Positions 57,241-64,000 of a stretch of 64,000 nucleotides of DNA are shown here, piece by piece (within the stretch, counting starts at the first letter, position 1; every line of letters starts with the position of its first letter). Source of the stretch: Thalassia testudinum (taxonomy: Eukaryota > Streptophyta > Magnoliopsida > Alismatales > Hydrocharitaceae). The position numbers and the translations under genes are program-made. The notes beneath the pieces are model-generated. The model saw only the letters and a list, made by a program, of their open reading frames with translations, was not told the DNA's origin and did not search any database. The stretch is from positions 99,789,501 through 99,853,500 of the forward strand of contig JAZHRO010000014.1 in NCBI GenBank assembly GCA_037157565.1. The letters run 5' to 3'.

Positions 57241-60200
57241 TAACTTTCTCAACATAGTTAATTAAGTTAATTATGCTTAATTATGTGTAAAAGAAAGTAA
57301 CTTAGGTCAACTTGAATTCATGTCGATTTAGTAGTATAGGGTCAAGTTAACCTAACATTTTAGTTTTTATTTCTTTTTAACTGGTTGAGTCCAAGTCATT
57401 CGCTAGGAGGCATAACTTAGTTTAAATTCACCACTAAATCCTAAGCTACTTATGGGAATTATAATTAAATTTACTTTAAGAATATGAATCTTGCTTAAGG
57501 ATTTTCAATTGAAAAATATGCAAAATTCCATAAGAAAAACATATTTACACATATGATTTACTATTACAAACAAGTAAACATGTTTATTTCTTTTAATTCT
57601 TATTTACAAGAGATTAAGGTAAGAAAAAGTAATTCCAATGAATATATGCCTTATTACATCTTTTATGCTCAAAAGGAAATTAATAGAATACAAGAAATTA
57701 GACCACTATTTAGTCTTCTCTGTCATCAGCCTCATTCCTTCTCTTCTTCTTCTACCTTTCTCTCTCACTCTCTTTTCTCCTTTTACCTTTCTCTTATTTC
57801 TTTTTCATTTCTCGAGCTCTTCTTCTTATACATCTCTTCTTCTTAATCTTTCATCTTATCATTTTGTTCTGCCTGTTACCTTTCCTTTACTCTTTCGCAA
57901 GTATATTATATTCAACCTCAACGAGCTCTCCTCTTCTTCTCCTTTTCCTTTGCAGCCCTTCATTTCCTTTGCAACTAAGCTGAACCGAATCGGTTTGAAC
58001 CCATTGCCTTAACCAAAAATTAGGTTCTAAGGTTGACAGCTTGGACTGGTCGGGGATGCATAGCACCCCTCTCAGGGTGGGACCAGACCCTACTGGGTCC
58101 AAGCCTAGTTTTTATTCGATTTTGTTTATTTCCGGTTCAGCATAGTTTCCAGCCTATCCGGCCCACAGCCTCCCAGGCCCACATGCACACATCCTCACAG
58201 GCCCACGCTCGCACGGCCATAGGCGCACACACACCCAGGCACGTGCACCACACGCACCCACACATACACCTATATGCTCATTTGTGCGCCCTGCACTAAC
58301 GACTGAATAGCCCCATGCAGTTTTTACTTTTATACTAAGGCGGGCGCTTCTGTTTCGCAGATGTGGGACTATGCCTTCCCCCTCTAGACTAGATTTTGGT
58401 TAATGATTCCAGTCACCACAGAGCTCCAATTCGAGCAAATAAAAGCTCGCTAGAAAGCTCTAAGGTCACTCTACACAATTACAGTATCAATTTGATACTA
58501 AAGGAAAGTTTTGCTCTTCTATTTGATGGGCGAAAAGTCAGGGTTGCTATAGCCATTCTGGCTTACAGAAATGAATCTCAGCTCTAAAAACCTGCAAGGT
58601 GGCTTTCTGACCACAGACGAGGTCCTAAATAGATTCAGAAGGTATTTCCACAGTTATAAGTGAAGGAAAGGGACTCTGAGGAGCTTCACAAAGGCGAAGA
58701 AGCTTAAAAGCTTCGCTAAGGAGGTTCAAAACTCCATTTCAAGTTCTGTTTGGTCCAACAGACAGGTAAAGGTCTACTTCATCAAATAAAACAACCTCTC
58801 AAGGTTGTTAAGGATCTATCTGGGCATATTATTCATTTGAAATTCATCAAAAACTCACTGTCGTCAGTTTGGGTTCAAAAACAACCCAAACTGAACAACA
58901 ATCGAATTCTCCTATAAAATTTATCAAAGCTCGTCCAAATTGAATTTGAATCATTTAAAATCATCCTAGAAATCATTTCCACCCATCAATTCCTTTCACT
59001 GAATCCTAAATCCATGGATCAGACTTAAGGTTGACCATTAAACCTTGAGATTTGACTTTCTAAATTAGGTCATCTCAGATGAAATTAATGCCTTCAGTTA
59101 ATTCAATTTCTCCTCAAGAATAGATTCAGACTCTCAGAAGGAAGTTTCAACTAGGATTTCTAGGGTTCCAGGCCTATCGCTTGAGATCCTAAGTGAGTTT
59201 GTTCGATAGAACATACCAAGGTCTATCTCAGTGATTGATCTATTGGATTGATATCAGGGCATCCTTCTATGCTTCTAGACCTTTAAAATGAAGCTTACCC
59301 CTAACCAATAGTCATCTCCAACTCTGCCAGAGTTTGAGAAGAAAAAGGTCCAGATGGAACTCCAGGTCTTAAAACCGTAAACAAAATGCTTTAGAATGAT
59401 CAGTGAACCTCAAATACATGATCTGGAGCTTCACGCAAAGTTCTATGGGTTGAAGAGTACAATTGACTCGCCAGAGCTCGCCGGAGCTCTGGTGAGTTCA
59501 GAAAAAGGCTAAAAGTGTAGAAACGACATTGGAACATGCCATGGATGATCTGAAAAGCTTCCTAAGGTCACAAGGAACCTCAGGAACACATTAATTTCTT
59601 CAATTCTGAGTTCAAGTGAGCTCAGGACCTGTTTTCTTACTCAATTGAGTGGAGAAAACAAGTTAGAATGAAGTGGCGATGAATTACAGATGGTTAATTA
59701 GTGATATGTACTCCTCCTGAGCCACCATTGACATCGAGCTCAGGAGAGTATATGAAATTAGGCATTTAAGTTATAGATGATTATTATTCAAATTAAAGTG
59801 AGGATAGGGGCCCTTAAGTAATGGTTAAGTGGTGGAGGGCCCCAGTGGAGGTGGATTAGGCTCAACTACTTCCGGCATGGACAGTGGAAGCAACTGGTGA
59901 AGGTGGAAGTGGTTTAGACGAATAGGTGATCAAACCAGGGAATTATGGTGTAGGAAATGTTCATGGGAGATTTAGGGAGGTGATCGATGTTTTAAAAAGA
60001 GAAAACAATGCTGCAGACAAGCTCAACGAGCTCGTCGGAGCTGACGAAGGTGAATGGAAATCTAACATTAAGCCTATCTAATCTACGTAACTGACTACTC
60101 TAACTAAACTACTTACCTAACCTACTGTTACCTGGATGAAGGGGGCAGAAGATCTCTGTCGATGGTCCTTAACGAAGGAGGAAATCAGAGGGACAGGGAA

Positions 60201-61189
60201 GAAGTCTGGCGGGTGTAGTAGAGTGAAGCAGAGTAAATCCAATGTCAATGCTGCGTTAGAAGACTTGGCTGATGTCGGCGGAGATCCAAAGCAAGCTAAG
60301 GTGGACGGGGGAAGACAGAGGAAGTGGAGGAAGGTCGCAGGATTTTGGAGGGAATAGTCTATTGGTTAGCTCAATGGAAGAAGAGGGAAGAGAGCTAACT
60401 TGCTTAAATCGAGGGTGTGGAGGGGTATATATAAGTTGCAGCAGCTGAGGAGGGTGTATTTGGATGGAGAAAAGTCTAGGAGTGGAGTAACCACCGGCGT
60501 CTTCTCCGATGCCGGTGAGGTTAACTTCAACCCTAAAATTGGATTGCAGCTTCATCCATACTGATGTTTGGAAAGAAGATGGTGAGCACAAGCTCTAGGA
60601 GCTTGGAGAGGAAGGAATGACGTCCGATGCACGGTGATCGGTGGGTGAATGCACCTCCTATCGTCAGCCATCGAGGAGGCTGAAGAAGGAAAGAAGAAGA
60701 CTAAGAAGTTTTCAGGGACTTTCTTGTAATGAAAACTGAGGACCTAAGTGAAGAATAAGGACTCAATTGAAATAAAACATAAGGACTAAAATGTAAACTA
60801 CGGTTGTCAAGGTTTATTTTAATTTAAATCTTTTTCAACTTTTTATTTATGATTATAAATAAAATAATTATTATATTTAAACCTTGAATTTACATTTTTG
60901 ACCTTTTTAGCTTAATTTATTTAATTAAGGTTATGTAAGTTATTACATACTTAGGTATAAATTATACTTAAGTTAGATAACACATTAATTAGATAAATTA
61001 CTGATGATATTTCGAGTCCACTTATTAATTAAATTATTAATAATATTAATTGGATAATAATTTATCATTTTTAACTTATTTTAAGGTCCTTTACTATTTA
61101 GTCCCTTATTTAATATTTAACCCATATATTTACATATTCCTAGTTAATTAATTAGGAAGACTAGTTAATTAGGGGTAATTAGAGACCAT
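57241..61189. other. About 4 kb of unclassified AT-rich DNA within copia gag
   Basis: No domain is recognisable on either strand. It contains a C/T-rich run (57720-57850), CA-rich words near 58160-58270, TATATATAA near 60427-60435, and a strongly AT-rich tract (60790-61180). The general make-up suggests a long LTR, possibly on the minus strand since T-rich and CTTCTT-type leader words read that way, but no partner LTR or target duplication was found. Frames such as + 57638-58012, + 60136-60357 and minus 60256-60591 are not supported. Confidence 0.4.
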
Positions 61190-61947
61190 GATGAGCTTCT
61201 CATCAGCTTACAAGGTCTAGCTCCAACACATGAAGGAGCGTGAAGATGAAGGAGTCAAGAAGAAGATCACAGCCCTCGAAGCCAATCAACAATCTGAAGA
61301 TTCGTTAAGTAAAGACGAAGAGGAAGACATAACCCTCCCCTCTAGCAAGTTCAGAAAGTTCCTCAAAAATATGAGCTGGAGAAAGAAGAATCCAAAGCAG
61401 ATACCATTATCTACTACAACTACAAAAGAAAAGGACACATCAAGAAGGATTGTCCACATCTAAAGGAGTCAGAAAAGAAAAAGTGATTTCCTAGAAAAGG
61501 ATGGGAAGAAAAAGGCCTTTACAGCAACATGGGATGAATCATATTCGAGTTCCAAAGAAAAAGAAACCTCTAGAGAAGAAGCACTTCTAGAACTTATGGC
61601 TCTAGAAGATGAGGTAACCACTTTTTTCACAAGATCAATTATTAGAAGAATTTTTTGAGATGCATGACGTGGCTAAATCACTAAAAGTAGAAAATAAAAA
61701 CCTATTAAAAGCATTAAGGGAAAAAAGAGCACAAAAGGATATGCTTACTTCACATGATAAAGAGTTATCTACTAAAATTACCTCACTTAAATCACATATT
61801 GACAATCTAAAGGAAGATATATATAAGCTAAAAGAGAATTCTGCTATTCTCTTAAATGATCTGACTAAATTCACTAAAGGTGGTAAAAACTTGCATAAGC
61901 TATTAGGAACACAAACTCAGAGCACCATAAAGTTTGGGTTAGGATAC
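61190..61947 (+). pseudogene. gag: Copia-type gag, C-terminal part
   Basis: It reads MKEREDEGVKKKITALEA, an acidic stretch, then a zinc-knuckle remnant (YYNYKRKGHIKKDC) in which the first two Cys ligands are Tyr, each a TGC/TGT-to-TAC/TAT type change. After a frame change come an acidic segment and a coiled-coil region (NKNLLKALREKRAQKDM, KSHIDNLKEDIYKLKENSA) ending in KFGLGY. That ending is usual for the gag C-terminal part of plant copia polyproteins. Element D begins right after GLGY. Confidence 0.75.
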
Positions 61948-62608
61948 TGATATAGACACATCTATTTAGGTTAAAATATCTATTTATGCATGTTCCTAGC
62001 CTTAGATTTGCATTCCATATTATAAATATTGCATAGCAAGCATCATTCAACATTTATAGTAGTTGTGTATATTTTAGGTTAATTGCATTCTTTCTATGGT
62101 CGGATAGGAGATTTATTTCAAAGCCTTAGATTGACGATCCGACCATATGGATCTGATTAGGACGATCGGAGTCTAATGCCTCCGAAATCACCTTAATCAG
62201 AGTCCCGTAGCACCATATGCAGTCCGAGGAAGATCAACTGCCAAGGGACTAGGTGACGTAATTTAGAGCTTCAAGTGACAAATTCAACCAAGCGAATGGA
62301 TTTGAGTCGGCGATCATAGCCCAACGACGTGAAAATCGGCTCAAGCCGACCTCTGTAGCAACCCCTACAACAGAAAGAAGATGGACGAGCTAGATTGCGC
62401 CATGTGGCGCAACCCAGGTCACCCACGCGCACACACGCGCCACCGCATGTGCACAACAATGCGGGTGCGCCCGTGCACGTGCGGAGGCATGCATGCGCAG
62501 CGGTGGGTGGGCGCATGGGCTATCTTTAGCAATGTTTGTGGCGGATCTTCAGCAACATTTATGACCATCACTAAATATCCGATATACGAATTTGATTCTT
62601 TCCTCCAC

Positions 62609-62617
62609 AATAAAAGG
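62609..62617 (+). promoter_or_regulatory. Probable TATA box, D 5' LTR
   Basis: AATAAAAGG precedes a C-rich and CTTCATCTCTTCC-type region, the same arrangement as in B. Confidence 0.5.
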
Positions 62618-62817
62618 ACCCCTGCCCCTCCCATTTTTCTTCATCTCTTCCTTTCTTCCTCTCACCACCTCCAAGGCTCTAGAGTGATCTTGTCCCAAGC
62701 CCGAGATGCTCCTCTAGAGTAGAAGCAAATAGTTTTCCCTCCCCTCATCCCAATTTGTGGAGCATCCTGTGGCTGTCCTCTCACCGCCATTCGGGAAGAA
62801 GATCCTCGCTCTGTCCT

Positions 62818-62887
62818 GTCCTCTGGCTCCATCCCCATTCGTCCTGCCCTGTCCTTCGTCCTCTGGCTCCATCCCCATTCGTCCTGC
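62818..62887 (+). repeat. Tandem duplication, 30-bp units, period 40
   Basis: GTCCTCTGGCTCCATCCCCA and the next ten bases occur at 62818-62847 and identically at 62858-62887. This looks like a recent slippage duplication private to this LTR. Confidence 0.85.
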
Positions 62888-63342
62888 TCCTCACCACCTT
62901 CCTCCGGGCAATGTCAGAGCAAGTCGTCCTCCGAGCAACCATTGAGGGGGATTTCTCTCACCTATATCTATCTTTTTCGCTTTCATAGTATAGATTTTTT
63001 CGCTTTTGTAGTTGTAACAAACACTTACTAATGAATAGATGATTGTTTCTCTCCCTCTCTCTTTCTCCCTTTGTCTCTTACATTTTTGCAAGTAGATAAA
63101 GTTTTCATCGACCTAATCTCTTGCTTGATAAAAATACAAAAAAATTAGAAAAGATAAAAATGATATTAACAAATGAAAAGAGAAATGTGGATTTTCAAAA
63201 CCAAACATTCGCCTCATTGTGTTCGACCTGGGACTCCCTTGGAGTTTCAGTATAAATTCTTTTTTGACCACGCATTTTGCAACTATGACGATGGGTTACT
63301 TGTAACCCTGATTTGAAACTTGAGAAACACACGCCATCATTT

Positions 63343-63360
63343 TGGCACTGTTGCCGGGGA
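63343..63360 (+). other. Primer-binding site of D
   Basis: TGGCACTGTTGCCGGGGA, complementary to tRNA-Asp with two mismatches, three bases after the LTR. Confidence 0.88.
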
Positions 63361-64000
63361 GGCATTGCTCTTTATTTTTTCCTATGTTTATTCCACCTTA
63401 CCTAACTTTTATCTCACTTTTTCTTTGATCTTACTGTGATTGCAAGTGATGAGTACCTGCAATCCACTTGCAGGCCAAAGCAGTTAGATCGGAGAAAAGT
63501 GTGGATGAAGGTTTTGTAAGTGTCCCCTACACCACCCCCACCTTAGTTTTCATTCCATAACCTAATAACTCAAACCCAAATCAACTTAGGTGCTTTTTAC
63601 AAACCCTAAGATAGATTTGGTTGTTTGTTTGCCACCTCCACTCACCTCGCCATCCACATAAATAAAAAAATAAAAAAAGTGATATGATTGTGGGATTTTC
63701 TGAAAGAGACACACTTAACACCCACAACTTCTTATCCTAAGGCATACAATCACTTTGATTCTACCACTTAATGGGGATCTGACCTATGGACCCAGTACAC
63801 TTCAATAAATACACAAAAGTTAGTAGAAATCTGAACAGGTTAAGCATTCTTGTGTGCCTTCACTAAGTGGTGCAATAGGCCAATTGATTGAGCTGTTTGG
63901 GCTGCACCACTCACTTTAAAACTAATCCACTCACGAGCTTGCCACATAGGGTTGATTCTTAGGGCTGAACCAAGCACACCATGTTATTTTTTATTTTTAA
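63361..64000 (+). other. D 5' leader, partial
   Basis: Resembles B's leader: GATTGCAAGTGATGAGTACC, AAACCCTAAGATAGA, GGCCAATTGATTGAGCTGTT, CCACTCAC. No coding sequence is reached before the window ends. Confidence 0.7.

Larger units (their letters stand above)
61948..63339 (+). repeat. 5' LTR of D
   Basis: 1392 bp, TGATATAG to GCCATCA. It has CCATGTGG (62400-62407), a decayed CTTTAGCAATG.../CATCACTAAAT pair (62524-62576) and AATAAAAGG as TATA box near 62609-62617. A short tandem duplication lies at 62818-62887. Confidence 0.8.
61948..64000 (+). mobile_element. LTR element D, 5' part, cut by the window end
   Basis: LTR 61948-63339, primer site 63343-63360 and leader to the window end. It is Athila-like by its primer site and leader words. 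The LTR start resembles B's (TGATATAGACAC, TATTTATGCATGTTCCTAG). The expected target duplication on the left is GATAC (61943-61947). Coding regions lie beyond the window. Confidence 0.85.

Noticed and set aside
57553..58012. Overlapping + strand frames rich in Leu/Phe/Ser
   Set aside because: Produced by a CTT/TCT-rich tract; low complexity and no domain.
60136..60591. Short frames on both strands near a TATATATAA word
   Set aside because: No similarity or continuity; more likely leader-like sequence of an unidentified LTR than a host gene.
62381..62722. 113-codon + strand frame in D's LTR
   Set aside because: Falls across the promoter region of an LTR and has no motif; chance frame in GC-rich sequence.

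Overview
The window looks like repeat-dense intergenic DNA from a large plant (probably angiosperm) genome. Every recognisable protein belongs to a retrotransposon; no host gene, rRNA, tRNA or CRISPR array is seen. The plant assignment rests on Ty3/gypsy elements of Athila-like character (tRNA-Asp-type primer sites, FMDDFS reverse transcriptase box, long LTRs), an L1-type LINE, and a copia-type gag with a zinc knuckle. The species cannot be named from the sequence.

Layout. 1 to about 990 is GC-rich and unclassified. About 990-3293 is an LTR of family 'C'. 3294 to about 31170 is Athila-like element A1 (+ strand), broken by three later insertions: element N1 (4205-17003, minus, target duplication ACAAC) with a near full-length LINE inside it (8576-13716); a 5'-truncated LINE tail (about 20047-20366); and element N2 (22179-30088, minus, target duplication GTATG). 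A1's 3' LTR then runs into a copia-type gag fragment (about 31171-31687). Athila-like element B (31688-57218, + strand, target duplication ATGTC) sits in that gag. B's integrase is split by a solo LTR of family C (39745-53625, target duplication GGGCC), and that LTR is split by element N3 (41652-53264, minus, target duplication TATCT). After B come about 4 kb of unclassified AT-rich DNA, more copia gag (about 61190-61947), and the start of another LTR element, D (61948 to the window end).

A1, B and N3 carry decayed gag, protease, reverse transcriptase, RNase H and integrase. N3 is the best preserved. N1 and N2 have LTRs, primer site, leader and 3' noncoding tract of the same general kind, but no gag or pol. 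Each carries instead one long, unrecognised, mostly acidic reading frame at the place where gag begins in the autonomous elements. These two frames, broken mainly by stops that single C-to-T changes could make, are the most unusual content. Four of the five LTR families present also share two palindromic promoter motifs, suggesting common regulation of autonomous and non-autonomous members.
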